NCBI GenBank assembly: GCA_000697335.1
Contig: JNEM01015345.1
Location: 1 to 62,677 of the forward strand
Length of the DNA stretch: 62,677 nt
Reading direction: 5' to 3'
From: Conidiobolus incongruus B7586
Taxonomy: Eukaryota; Entomophthoromycota; Entomophthoromycetes; Entomophthorales; Conidiobolaceae
Below, one piece after another: positions 49,401 to 61,803 of the stretch. Position numbers and translations under genes: made by a program. Below the pieces are notes generated by a model. It saw only the letters and a program-made list of their open reading frames with translations. It had not been told where the DNA came from and ran no database searches. How positions within the stretch are numbered: position 1 is the stretch's first letter; the number at the start of each line of letters is the position of its first letter.

Positions 49401-50572
49401 AACTTTGCTTTTTTCTGCATATGTTTTATAATTGATTTTGTGATTGTATTATCCTTTACAAGAATTATTAAAAGGATTCTTTTCTTAATTTAATACATTA
49501 TATTTTTAATATGAAACTAACTTTAAATAAACGAACTTATCCAATTTTTTGAGTTGTTCAAAAGTGATCCCAAAAAGACTAGTATTTAGAAAATTTAGTT
49601 CTTATCGCAGCCAAAAAGGTCAATATATCAAATTTGTAAATTCAAATTCTATAACAAATCTTAGCAAAGTCACATATTTATAAAAATTTAATGATGATAA
49701 ATGATTTGACAACCATTTATAGATGAACTTTACAAAATAATGGGAATGAATTTAGCTGATAAAATAACTAAAGGATTTAATACATATATCTCATTTTGCA
49801 TTTAAACAAAACCATAAAAAGCTATATCTTATAGAACAAATGTTATTTAAAATTATATTTTTATAACCTTTGCAAAATTATAAAATTACTAAATTATATT
49901 GTTTAGTAGAAAATCAATTTTGTATAATTTATAATATTTAATAGATATAATGTATATCATCGGGATTTCCAAATACCATGTTATCATAAATTTTTTATCT
50001 TTAAAATTGACTAATTAATATTCGATTGAGAGTTATAAAAACACGATAATATGATGTCATTAATTGTAATCTTTTATATTAATTCAATACTATAGTTTAT
50101 TATTATTATTATTAGTTCGTCTAGATCAAAGATCAAAATTTATGGAGATCGTAAAATTCCTCATTGATATTATTCAGTTTATTAGACATCTTACTAGAAT
50201 AATTAAAAGAGTTATAATGACTGGGTTTATTCTTCATAAGATAGAAAATCAATATATAAATTGTGTAAATTTTATTATTTTCCAATTGCACATGACTAAT
50301 TTGCTTCACCTAATACAACATAAATTCCATTTGTATTTCGAATAATTTTAAAAATTTGATATATATAAAATTTAATACAAGTTATTTTCACAATACATAA
50401 ATTAAAAAGTAAAATTTCTCAAATTCATTGAAAAAATATTGATAATTATCGTGTTAGAGAAATTATATAATTCATGTGAAAATGGATGCTAAAGGACATA
50501 TATAAGAGATTGGATATAATCATATTGAAAAATATTTTATCAATTGAATATTAAAATCATATATTAAAAATT
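45176..50572. other. Long AT-rich spacer with one odd island
   Basis: About 5.4 kb without a gene. From about 45480 to 45915 lies a less biased patch (for example CAAGTTCGGGTTCTTGAAGG near 45521 and TTCAGGTACCGATCATTTTCC near 45769) with short open stretches but no continuous frame and no second copy here. A (TA)n tract is at 46449-46481. The plus frame at 50142-50345 is unsupported. Confidence 0.45.
50499..50505 (+). promoter_or_regulatory. Possible TATA element of 4CL-like gene 3
   Basis: TATATAA followed by GAGA, 68-74 bp before the ATG, at the same distance as the TATTTAAA candidates of the two sister genes. Confidence 0.3.
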
Positions 50573-52495
50573 ATGACAACTAAATTTTTTAATTCTAATA
50601 CAAAAACTTTTAAATCACCTCATCCTTTACTCAATATTCCAGATGATCAGACTTTAGTAGAATTTGTACTAAAAACTCCTTATAAAGGCCAGAGTTTAGA
50701 TCATCCTTTATTCACTAATGCTATTACTAACGAATATACTACTCATAAACAATTGAGAGACTATATTCCAAAGCTCGCTTCGGGTCTCTATCATAAATTC
50801 AATATTAGGGAAGGTGACGTGGTTGGGATTTTTTCTCCCAATCATATTCACTACGCTACTTGTATGTTGGCTGTTAATAGTTTAGGTAAGCTTTATTTAC
50901 CTCACCGTATGTATCTGTTACTAATATATCCTAGGATCAATTTTAAGCCCAGTAAATAACGTTTATACATCCAACGAAATCCGACATTTAATGGAGCAGG
51001 TAAATCCTAAGGTATTATTCACAGTTCCTGAGCTCTATAATACAGTTAAACAAGCTTTGGATTGCGATCAATTATCCAATTGCAAAATTTTATTCTTAAA
51101 TTCGGAACCCACTAAAGAATACGTTGAAATTCCTTCATTAAGTCAAATCCTTCTGAATGAAGATTATCCCAAACTCCAATTCACAAATTCAACCCAATCA
51201 CGTCAACAAGTTGCTGCAATTCTTTTTTCATCAGGAACCACTGGAGTTCCCAAAGGGGTTATGCTCAGTCACTATAACTTGATATCCAATCTGATGCAAG
51301 TTGAATACGCTTTAACCGACTTCTACCGTCCCGAGCGTAAGTTCGTCGCCATATTACCATTCTTCCACTGCTATGCGATGATGACAGATATGCTATCGGC
51401 TTGTCACAATCTCTGCAGTTCAAAAATTTTACCAAAATTCGATTTACCCAAGGTAAATCACTCCACAGATTATAACATCCATTTGGATACTAATTATTTA
51501 ACAGTTTTTGTCCATCCTCCAAAATGATGAAATTCAAAATTGTTTTGTTGCACCTCCTGTTATTGTGGCACTTGCTAAGGTAATAATATTTTAACTATAT
51601 CTAACCAATTTAAATGAATCTAATTGTATCCGAAATTTTAGCATCCTATCGTCTCGAAATTCGATTTATCCAAATTAAAATGTTTGGTGAGTGGAGCTGC
51701 CCCTCTTTCTAAAGAATTGGAAATGGAAGTTAAACAAAAGTTTGCTGTTCACATTTCTCAAGGCTTTGGTAATTGTGATATTAATATGATGGGATAACAA
51801 TATTGACATAGTATAGGTATGACTGAATTGAGTCCCGTTGGTAGTTTCTTACCCGTTGGAGAATCTCAACCAGGATCAGTAGGTTATCTCTTACCCAATA
51901 TGGAAGCTAGAATTGTCGATGTCGATACTGGAAAACCTGTGGGCCTAAATGGAAAGGGAGAACTCAGAATGAAAGGTCCAAATGTAATGCTTGGATATTA
52001 TAAAAACCTCAAATCAACTAAGGAAATGTTCGATGCTGATGGATTTATGAGAACTGGTGATATTGCTTATTGTAATGATAAAGGATATCTTTTCATTGTC
52101 GATAGATTGAAAGAATTGATTAAGGTAGGATAATATTTTCTTATTTTTATTTGTATTATTCATAATTCCTATAGGTTAAAGGATTCCAAGTTCCACCTGC
52201 TGAGCTTGAAGCTATTCTACTCACACATCCCAAAGTTGCAGATGCTTGTGTCATCGGCGTCAAGGTCGATGCTGAGTACGAAGCTCCAAAAGGCTACATC
52301 ACTCTCAAAGACCCCAAGGCAACCAACCGAAAGGAAATTATCGAAGATATTAAGAACTACCTCCATGGCAAGGTTGCTCCCTACAAAAAATTGACTGGAG
52401 GTTTGGAAATTATTGACCAAATTCCCAAGAGTGCAAGTGGTAAAATTTTAAGGAAAGAACTCGCTAAATTGAATTCTACCAAACCAAAATTATAA
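50573..52495 (+). CDS. 4-coumarate-CoA-ligase-like acyl-CoA synthetase, copy 3
   Basis: Third intact ANL-family ligase. Six exons: 50573-50885, 50935-51452, 51505-51579, 51642-51768, 51817-52124 and 52175-52495; 1662 nt, 553 residues. All family motifs are present: SSGTTGVPKGVML, FFHCYAMMTDML, GFGMTELSPVG, GELRMKGPNVM, VDRLKELIKVKGFQV and SASGKILRKEL. Its exon 1 equals copy 1 in length (313 nt) and its protein is closer to copy 1 than to copy 2, for example in IPDDQTLVEFVL and in TELSPVGSFLPVGESQPGSVG. It ends in KPKL; PKL is at best a weak peroxisomal signal. Codon use is more A/T-ending than in copy 2. Substrate unknown. Confidence 0.92.
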
Positions 52496-53707
52496 TTAAT
52501 TTTCCTTTAATTGTGGAATAAAGTATAAATATAAATTTTATTTGATATACCTATATTGGACCGAATACTACCTTTATAGTATTTTCAGTTGTCTACATTA
52601 TCCGTATATATTCAAAAGACAATAATTAATATCAAAAAATAGAAATTAATTTTCTTTATAATTGATTAAAACTGCAAAATAGTTAAGAATTAAATTGATT
52701 TAGATATTAAATATTAATAAAATTTAAATTGAAAGTTTTCCACTGAATATTTAGTTTCCAATTATAAAATTATTGCTAAGGTTTGAAAACCTATATAAAA
52801 TAGACAGTGTTTTAATAATTCATTATTGTTTAATAATATTATAGGCAAATTATAATAAAAAAATTAGATTAAAATATATTATTATTTTGCATTAATTTTT
52901 TTTAATCATAGTGTTAAATCAATATTTATATAAAAATTTTTGGGTATTAATATGATTTGATCAAAAACACCAGAGTAACTTGATCAATTATGTTCATTTA
53001 AATTATTAAACAAAAAGGAACTTTGAATTGAGAAAATATATACTCTTTTCAATAAATAAATACCAAATGATATTATATGAACCATTAAAATATCAAACTA
53101 ATAATAAACATATCATATAGCTGTTATACAATAATCTATTGAAATTTTACAAAAAAAGAATAAATGATCTAAAAAATGGAAACAGTGTTATTATTCATTT
53201 AAACCAAATATTAATAATTCTATGAAACAAGTTTGTTATTTGGATTGAATTAAGTTTTACGGTTCAGTGAAACAGTAGAATGGTAAATTTATAATAATTC
53301 AAAATAAATAAATCTATCTAGTTTGGGTTTATTATTTTTATTATAACAGCTTAATTTTGTTCTCATTTATCTAAATTTTTAATCCCATAAATCAGACTAA
53401 AATATATAAATTTAATAAATTGGACACCAAATTAAATAATAACAATTTATAAAATTGTAAGAATATTAGATTAGATAAACTAATTATTAATTCAATTCGT
53501 TAAAAAATTAGAAAAAAATTATTATTATCATTATTGGATTAATTATTAATTTAGATTTTATACATTATATGAATATAATTACCAAAATTTTAATTAAACA
53601 TTAAAAAAAATTCTTTTGAAATATTTCAATTAATTGTTATATATTAAAATTAATTAATATTTTATGCTAATTAAATCATTCCAGAAAAAAAACAAGGTTT
53701 CAATACG
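52496..53707. other. AT-rich spacer
   Basis: Between 4CL-like gene 3 and TAD1. Only A/T sequence; nothing recognised. Confidence 0.55.
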
Positions 53708-55442
53708 ATGACATCTAATATCCAAATCAATAGCTCTTTAGCCGATAAAATTTCTAACAGCTGTATCAATCAATACTTAAAACTAAATAAAAGTCCTAAA
53801 TTTAATGAGGAATTTACTATTTTATCTGGAATTGTTTTAGAAGTACAAAGTATTTTATTGATATTGGTATATAATAATTGATTAATTTATGGTTATTTAG
53901 ATGATGACAATTCTATAGAATACAAATGTGTATGTCTTGGGTAATTAAGCTGATTATGTAATATAGATGTATTGATTGATTAATTGATTTCGTTAGTACT
54001 GGAATGAAATGCTTGCCAGAGTCTCAATTAGATGATAGAGGACAATATGTAAACGATTTCCACTCAGAGATATTAACTAGAAGATCTTTCATCAAGTAAT
54101 TATAACCAAATTAATCACAGAATGTATTTTAACTATCAGTAGATTCTTGATTAAAGAAATCACCCTAAGTTTAACCAATGATTCATTATATATTCAATTG
54201 AATGAGACATTGAAGCAATTTGAATTCAAGTCCAATATTTTATCTATTAATTTTTATTTGAGTCAAGCTCCATGTATTTTAATACAATATTATATAAATG
54301 TACATTTTTAATGATCATGGTTGATAGGTGGCGATGGATCTCTGGAAGCTTTAGACTCTATAACAACTGATACAAGACCTCCAGAATTTAAAAAGGCTAA
54401 ATTGGAGTTCACAAAGGATATAGAAACGGTTAGAGGTAGAAACAATTTTGATTTAATTGGAAAATGCCGAACTAAACCAGGTATTTTTAACATATTATAT
54501 TCTTAATAAAAATTTTAACTTTTTTAAAAGGTAGAGTTGATAGTGAACCCACTTTAAGTATGTCATGCAGGTATATTTATGATCATACTTCATTTATAAT
54601 AATACTGATTACCTATAATTAGTGATAAATTGACTATTTGGAACCTAATCGGAATTCAAGGATCCATAATTAATTTATTAATGAAACCCATCTATATCAA
54701 TAGATTTATAATTGGTGATTTATTTAATCAAAAATCTTTGCAAAGAGCTTTAATTGATCGATTAAGATCAAATGCCGACAGTAAGTCAAAAATTTATTAT
54801 TTTATTTAATCTCATAAATTAACATGATCATATTTAGTCCCTCATCCTTTCAAATTCAATGAACCCGAAATCCTCCAAAGTACTACAAAGTTTAAGTATA
54901 GTAAATATAATGACAATAATGATAAAGATCTGAAATCGCATCCTATATGTAATTACAACATATTATATTATTTTAATTTATTAACCTTTCAACAATTAGC
55001 TATGAGTTGCTATTTCCCAACCAAAGGCCATATCAAGCCTGAAATAATTGTGAAAGGATTGAAACAAGGTAGTAAAATTAAATATCCAGATAATGTAGTG
55101 CCGATTAAAAACAGGTCAGTATTTTGATTTATTTAAATATATTTTACAATATATTCATTAGCATTTCAGGTCTGTATTATGTCCATTAGAGCTTTATAAA
55201 AGTCTTTATCAATTATTACAGCTTGTTCAATCAAAAGTTGATATTGATTTTAATATACCTGAAAAGTAATTGAATATTATTATCATTTTATATCATTATT
55301 AAATTATATTTTTAGTATCAATGTCAAAGAATTTAAATCAATTAATTCCAAATATGAAGAATTTAAACAATCAATTAAAACGAATCAATTAAAAGGCTGG
55401 AGTTGTAAAAATGAAAAATTTTATATGTTTAAATTGATTTAA
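53708..55442 (+). CDS. TAD1: tRNA-specific adenosine deaminase 1 (TAD1/ADAT1)
   Basis: Deaminates A37 of tRNA-Ala to inosine. Eleven short exons: 53708-53849, 53901-53940, 53997-54095, 54140-54273, 54328-54480, 54531-54570, 54623-54780, 54838-54948, 55000-55114, 55170-55265 and 55316-55442; 1215 nt, 404 residues, equal to yeast Tad1 (400). The zinc and catalytic signature of the ADAR/ADAT1 deaminase domain is spread over the exons: HSE in VNDFHSEILTRRSF, PCG in SQAPCGDGS (joined across an intron), and the third Cys in MSCSDKLTIWNLIGIQGS. The first motif reads HSE where HAE is usual. Further blocks (PIYINRFIIGD, PTKGHIKPEIIVKGLKQG and the C-terminal KGWSCKNEKFYMFKL) fit the family. The gene is A/T-rich in codons and so intron-rich that no exon makes a long frame. 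Confidence 0.85.
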
Positions 55443-57374
55443 AATAATAAAAGATTTTGTTTATCAAATTGTTATTATTCATTATGTAAAATCGTTAATG
55501 AAGGCAATATGACTTTTAGTCTATTATATAATTATTTGTTATATACTTTATTTAAACTTATCAAATTTTGGACAATTGAACATATTTAATTATATAAATT
55601 CAAATATCATTATACTAAATATCTCTGAATTCAAAAAACTCTTACTATTCATCAAAGCTAATAATATTTCCAGAATAACAATAATGGGATGACTGATTGT
55701 ATCAATAATTACCAATATAGATATTTCATTACTTGATAATTATCATATTGTTAATTGTAAAAATTTAAAGTCAATTGAAAAATACGAACAATATTAATGT
55801 CAATTATAATTTACATTTATATCTGAATTTAAAATATAATTGACTAATATAATATTTATTCTCTATTTTAATGAAATGTAAGTTTGATCATGGTAAAATA
55901 ATGTAGGTTTTGAAAAAGTATAATTAGATTGATTAATAAACAGTGTAACTAGTATAAAATTATTAAATATATAGTCACTATCATATAAATAATTATTAGA
56001 ATATCCATCATATATATTCAAAATTAAAAATATTGCTTTTTCTATAAACATCAATAAAGAGTGTAATAATAACATATTTTAATAAGGCTACGTTATTTAG
56101 TGATATAATTGATCTTGAGAATGATAGTAATCCTGCTTTTAATTTCCCATCAGCCTTTTTATGCCTTTTTCATATTCTAAAATGTTTATTCAGTTTCAAT
56201 TATTAGTTTTAAGTCAATTGATTATTTTTAGTAATTATATACACACACTATTATTCTGTATTATTTATACAGACAATGTTCTTATTTATTATATCCAAAA
56301 TTTGATATAGTATTTTATTTCCCAAAATTATTATAATAAAATAAATAATTTTTATTTTGATTATTTTTGATATTATAGGATTTGAAAAATTCAACGATAT
56401 TTGCAATGTATATAATTATATTTGAAATATAATTTTGATAAAATTATTTAAAATAATCGTATTAAAAATAACACAGAGAATTTTACAATTGGGTGTCCCT
56501 CAAAATCTAGATTTTAACTATATACTTTGATATAGTTGATAATTTGATTAAATTTTAGTTATCATAAAAATGAGTTTGTTTCAATCATTTAAAATTAACT
56601 AATATCTTATAATATATTGGCTGATAATAATTGATATTATTAAACTGTAATGCCTCAATATTTTTAAATAATCAATATCAATAATTAATATGCTTGATAA
56701 GTAATTAAATTCATTTTAATTATATAATTTTTTTAATTAATTTTTTTAACCAATGAGGCATAGTACAGATCCTAATTTTAAATTGATGATGTCAAAACAT
56801 TGCAAAAATTTTCTATAAGTATACTTGAGTTATATAATATTTTATAATCAAAATTAAATAATACTTACTAACAGAAATATATATGATAATTACTATATAT
56901 TTATTATTTAAAATTATTTCAATTTTGACTTTAATAAACCATATAGTTATTACTTTAATTGATGGAATATTTGTATACTCTGTAAGTTAGTGAATTTTTA
57001 ATACTTGATTATTATCATCATATTTTTGATATTTTCGCTTATATTTCTTATAAGATCTACAACTAGGAATTTTTCTGTTTTTTCTAAATATATATATATA
57101 GTTAATTTAATTTTATTTTATTTCAGAAAGAGAATTAGGCACTGACGATTTATTCATTACTTATTTATATTCAATAAATATTTAGTTATGTGATTAGCTA
57201 TATATTTATTTCTATTCTTATTTTTTTTCAAAAATTTAATCAAATAAAACGTACTATATTAAATATTTTCTGGATAAAAAAAATATAAATATGAAATCTT
57301 CTAATGCCCCTTATTGAATAACAATTTAAAAAATAGAGATAAGTTTTAACAAATAAATATTATAATTGATTCAA

Positions 57375-57410
<36 letters not shown>

Positions 57411-59054
57411 TTAATGAATATTTTAAATTTATATTGAGTTTTCAGTATATATTAAATTTTTGAGTGTATAAATTCACTCAATTATGAATATTTTAAAATT
57501 TTTGAACTTTAATATATAATATAATAATGAAATTAATTAGTATTACCCATTGTTATATAATTTATTTATATAGCAGTTATTGATTATTTTATATATTTTC
57601 ACTTCTCTATTAATAATGAATCAATATTATATCTCATATTTTGGGACAACTTATCAAATAAATAAATATGATAATTCTAAGTTACAAAATTATTCAACAA
57701 ATATATTATATTTTATTTAATTGTATAATATAAAATAAAGTTACTTTAAAATATATTCAAAAATAAAAAATTATATTAAAATTTTAAATTATTTTATGTT
57801 TTGAAATAAATATAAAAGATATAGTAAGATAACTATTTTGAATTTTTCAGGTATTTATTTTATTTATAGACGATTGTTTTATAGAAGATTTATATTTTAT
57901 TTCAATAAGGATATAAATCTTTTATTAGTATTTTTGATATTAAAATTGTTAAATATTTATAGAACAGAATATCAAAATAAGAAACAAAAAATTGAATAAT
58001 ATTATATTTATCATTACTGTAAAAATTACTCTATGTTAATGAATACAAGTATAAGCATTTTTAAATATAATATTATATGTCCAAAAGATTTTTCTTAAAT
58101 ATGATTAATATAACAATTTTCAAATATTTTAATTATTAAAAATAATTTTTCAAAATGTTTTAATAATTTATGACATTTGGAAATATGAAACAAATATTAA
58201 TTTGATGGTTAATTTATATATTATTGATCTTTTTACTTCTTGCAATTGATTAGAAGAATATCAATTCGGAAAAATTCTTCTATTATATTTCCATACTAAG
58301 ATAATATTTTGAACTAAGAAAAATCTGAACTTTTAATAATTTGATTAGTAATTATCGTGGATTCTCACAAATATTAAAATCATGTTTTTACTAAATTTGA
58401 GGAGTTTAACTATTATACAACTATATAAACTAAATAAACAGCTTTAATTCCAAAGCTAATAAATAAATTTTAATTTATATCTAAGTTTGAAAATTCTACA
58501 TTATTGAATTTCTATATATATATTTATTTTTAATTTTACTCTCTAATAGCTTTATTATCTTATTAATCTATATACAGTTATTATATAGCATTCAAATGAA
58601 AAAAAATATATTGGTTAGTATATAAAATGTATTATACCTCAGTTTTCCAAAATAATAACTAGTATTTTAATAATACAAGTTCTAATCATTCTACATATAT
58701 TATTAAAACTATTTGGATTTAATTTTGAAACTTGAATAAATTGCTAAAAATTCCAAATTTGATAATTTGGAATTCATTCAATTTGTTCGGGTATATGCTA
58801 TTTCATTGAAAAATCACTTTGTGATATCTTAACTGTTAATCTAATGAGATATTCTAGAAATTTATTGATTATTAATACAAGCATGATTAACTAATTAAAT
58901 ATGCCACATAAAACTGTTAATATAATTGGTTTAATATTTGGTGAATACTCTTAAACATAAATAATTAATAAAATTCTTTAATATATAAACATCAAGCTAA
59001 CATGAAATAAAATTAACAATACAAAGTAATAAATTTTATTTAAAACGTTAAATA
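55443..59054. other. Long AT-rich spacer
   Basis: About 3.6 kb without a gene. Short frames such as the minus one at 55863-56075 are low-complexity. A (TA)n tract is at about 57379-57408. No repeat family seen elsewhere in the window was found here. Confidence 0.5.
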
Positions 59055-60155
59055 ATGTCATATTATCCAAATTTACAAAAGCCTTTAAAACTAGGAGATT
59101 TAATTTTGAAAAATCGTGTATTTTTAGCTTCTTTAACTCGCAATCGAGGAATTGTCCCGAATGAAGCAAATGTAGAGTATTATACTCAACGTTCGGGTGC
59201 AGGTCTCAGCTTTTATGAAGGAATTCTTGTTGAACCACAAGGTACTGAATGGTTGGGTGCTCCTGGTATTTGGAACCAAAAGCAAATTAATGCTTTCAAA
59301 AAGGTAACTGATGCTGTACATGCTAAGGGAGGGGTGATCTTTGCCCAGTTATGGCATTTAGGGCGTATTGCTCATACTTTACACAATCAAGGTATTCCTC
59401 CACCAGCCCCTTCTCCAATTGCCGCAAGAGGTGGTAAATTCCGCTTATTAGATGGTAAACCTGGAAACCCAGTTCCTGAAGAGATTGAAGATCCCAAATA
59501 TTATATCAAATTATTCAGAAAAGCTGCAGAAAATGCCAAGCTTGCTGGATTTGATGGTGTAGAATTACTTGGTGGTTTTGGTTTCTTACCTAATCAATTC
59601 CTTGAATCACATTCCAATCATCGTACCGATGAATATGGTGGAAGCATCGAGAATCGTGCCAAATTCACTATTGAAATTATTGATGAATTCCTCCAAGTTT
59701 TTCCAAAAAAGCGTGTGGGTATTAAATTAAATCCAGGTGGTGGTGTTAATGACAGTGGTGAAGATACTAGAGAAAAGAACATTGAACTATATACCTATTT
59801 GGTTAAAGAGCTTGACAAGAGGGATATTGGTTATTTCCAATTCACTAGATATCAACCAGATTCAGGACCTTGGCTCGGAATTGATATCGATATCCAAGAG
59901 TTTAAGCCATTAGTAAAAAATGCATTGTTTTTCGCTAATGGAAGATTCACAGCTGAAGAAGGTGACCAATACATTGCTGAGCATAAAGCTGATGCGATTG
60001 TTTATGGTAGGCCTTATATCATTAATCCTGATTTAGAATATCGATTCTTTAACGGTATTCCTATCAATGAAGAATATGACTTATATGCATTTTATAATTT
60101 CCCTGAAGGTCAACCTGAAGTTGGATATACTGATTATCCAGCAGCCCAGGCTTAA
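59055..60155 (+). CDS. Old Yellow Enzyme-family flavoprotein lacking the usual active-site residues
   Basis: FMN-binding TIM-barrel protein of 366 residues, single exon, in the NADH:flavin oxidoreductase/OYE family. FMN-site features are kept: T28 in LASLTRNRG, Q98 in FAQLWHLGR, the RTDEYGGSIENR stretch (190-201), ANGRF (294-298) and IVYGRPYIINPDL (315-326), and the C-terminal GYTDYP. Yet the OYE substrate triad is gone. Where OYE1 has VEIHSANGY (H191, N194, Y196), this protein has VELLGGFGF, giving L172, F175 and F177. The position of the FMN-binding Arg (RVGLRLSP in OYE1) is K224 in VGIKLNPGG. The usual HLVEPR strand is replaced by FQFTRYQP. It may be a flavoprotein with another reaction, or a non-catalytic relative. 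Start at 59055 gives the usual short N-terminus before LKLGDLILKNR. Confidence 0.9.
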   Translation: MSYYPNLQKPLKLGDLILKNRVFLASLTRNRGIVPNEANVEYYTQRSGAGLSFYEGILVEPQGTEWLGAPGIWNQKQINAFKKVTDAVHAKGGVIFAQLWHLGRIAHTLHNQGIPPPAPSPIAARGGKFRLLDGKPGNPVPEEIEDPKYYIKLFRKAAENAKLAGFDGVELLGGFGFLPNQFLESHSNHRTDEYGGSIENRAKFTIEIIDEFLQVFPKKRVGIKLNPGGGVNDSGEDTREKNIELYTYLVKELDKRDIGYFQFTRYQPDSGPWLGIDIDIQEFKPLVKNALFFANGRFTAEEGDQYIAEHKADAIVYGRPYIINPDLEYRFFNGIPINEEYDLYAFYNFPEGQPEVGYTDYPAAQA

Positions 60156-60338
60156 ATTATTATATTTTGAATAAATAAAATAAAAATATATATTATTATA
60201 ATATATAGAGGAATAATGTAATATGGCCAAAAAGAGCGGAAATCAATTATTGATGAAAATTTATGAATTATAAGTAAGAAATAGTAAAAATCAAATAATA
60301 TAGATATGAATAATTGAGATGATTAGATAAAAAGGGAA

Positions 60339-60409
60339 TGCCGTTGCGCGGAATCGAACCGCGGTCTGAGCGGCCACAACGCTTCGTACTACCACTATAC
60401 TACAACGGC
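60339..60409 (-). tRNA. tRNA-His (GTG)
   Basis: A 71-nt cloverleaf on the minus strand. The acceptor GCCGTTG pairs fully with CAACGGC, the anticodon stem and loop GCGTTGTGGCCGC carry GTG, and the T arm is CGCGG TTCGATT CCGCG. The extra G at -1 of tRNA-His is not encoded and would be added by Thg1, as usual in eukaryotes. A T5 run follows on the minus strand within about 5 nt. The overlapping plus frame at 60338-60682 is not a gene. Confidence 0.93.
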
Positions 60410-61731
60410 TTCATATTTATTTTTATCAGGTTAAACTTGTGTATTTCGATTATTACATACAAAGCTATATATTCTGAACTCTATACTCACCCAATTCGTT
60501 TGTCCCTATATCACAAATACAATCATTCAATTCCAATTTATACTTCATTTTCACGAAATTTATTTTTATATAATTCCAGTTTACTCAACGGTTATTTTAT
60601 TACCATAGTTATTAAAATTTACATATTTTTATTATATTATTTATTATTTCATAATACTAGTATAAAAACTCTCTTTCCATAATATATATTTATTTTTACT
60701 ATATATTTATGATAAATACTCTATTTAGATTAATTCAAATTAATGATATAGATTATTTTGAAACTATTTTAAATTATTTCAGCTTTAATTTTTACCTATA
60801 TATAAAATTTATATTAGTTCTCTGATGCAACTAAATTTTTTACGCATCAATCAAACAATATATAAAGTACCAATTAATATACAATATAATTTCTTAAACC
60901 ACCTACAAAAACTTATATTTTCAATATTATTATAGCATCTTGTGAATTTGAATTGAATTTATTTAATAGCAACCTAGAAATTGTAATGCATATTAGCAAT
61001 ATTTTCAATTTATTTCTTTGTTAAGTTTAATTATACCTTGTGTTCCATTATTTTTTAATATTTGTATATATTGAAATAATTACAATCTCATTTATTATAC
61101 AAATTATAGAGTTATTATGAGTCATTGACTTCTCAATATATTTGCAAAATACATAATGATATCAAACTATATTAATTTAATATTCAGACTCTCTTATATT
61201 ACATCACTACTTGCCGAATTTCAATAATATTAATATAATTTATTGCTTAATATTGAATTTGATATATTATCATGCTAATAAACTGAATAATCTATTAATA
61301 TTACAATTACTAATAGAGACATTAACTGGTAAATTAATATTTTACTTATTTACAATGTTAATGACATTATTTGAATTGATCCTATATTATATATTTGGAT
61401 TGAAATATTTCTAAATAGCATATATAGGTGTAATATTATCTTATAAATATTCAATTCAAGTACTATTAGTTACCAATCTATTAGGATATAATATAATAGG
61501 TATATATAGTATAAATTTGTAAATGATATGTATAAATTAGTATTAAGCAAAGGTGTTTAATTAAAAATTGAAAAATAATTGTTAAAAGTTAATAATTATT
61601 ATATTAAAAATATTGAAATAATCAAAAGGAAGAATATAATATTTAATTGAAATCTTAATCAATGAAGAAAGGTAGTAAAAAGAGGTATGAAAAGATATTT
61701 GGTAAAATGTAGTGGAAACAGAAAAGGACTA
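60410..61731. other. Spacer between tRNA-His and tRNA-Pro
   Basis: The first 270 bp upstream of tRNA-His (60410-60680) are less A/T-biased (for example CACCCAATTCGTTTGTCCC near 60489), in the place where LTR insertions sit at other tRNA genes here, but they match neither LTR family. The rest is A/T sequence; the plus frame at 61211-61414 is low-complexity. Confidence 0.45.
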
Positions 61732-61803
61732 GGGCTCGACTGGGAATCGAACCCAGGACCTCTCCCACCCTAAGGGAGAATTATACCACTAAACCATCGA
61801 GCC
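61732..61803 (-). tRNA. tRNA-Pro (AGG)
   Basis: A 72-nt cloverleaf on the minus strand. The acceptor GGCTCGA pairs with TCGAGCC, discriminator C as usual for eukaryotic tRNA-Pro. The D arm has GTTTAGTGGTATAATTC, the anticodon stem CTCCC/GGGAG encloses the loop TTAGGGT with AGG at 34-36, and the T arm is CTGGG TTCGATT CCCAG. Short T runs follow. No intron. Confidence 0.94.

Noticed and set aside
60338-60682. 114-residue plus-strand frame
   Set aside because: Begins inside the antisense of tRNA-His and continues into spacer; no protein character.
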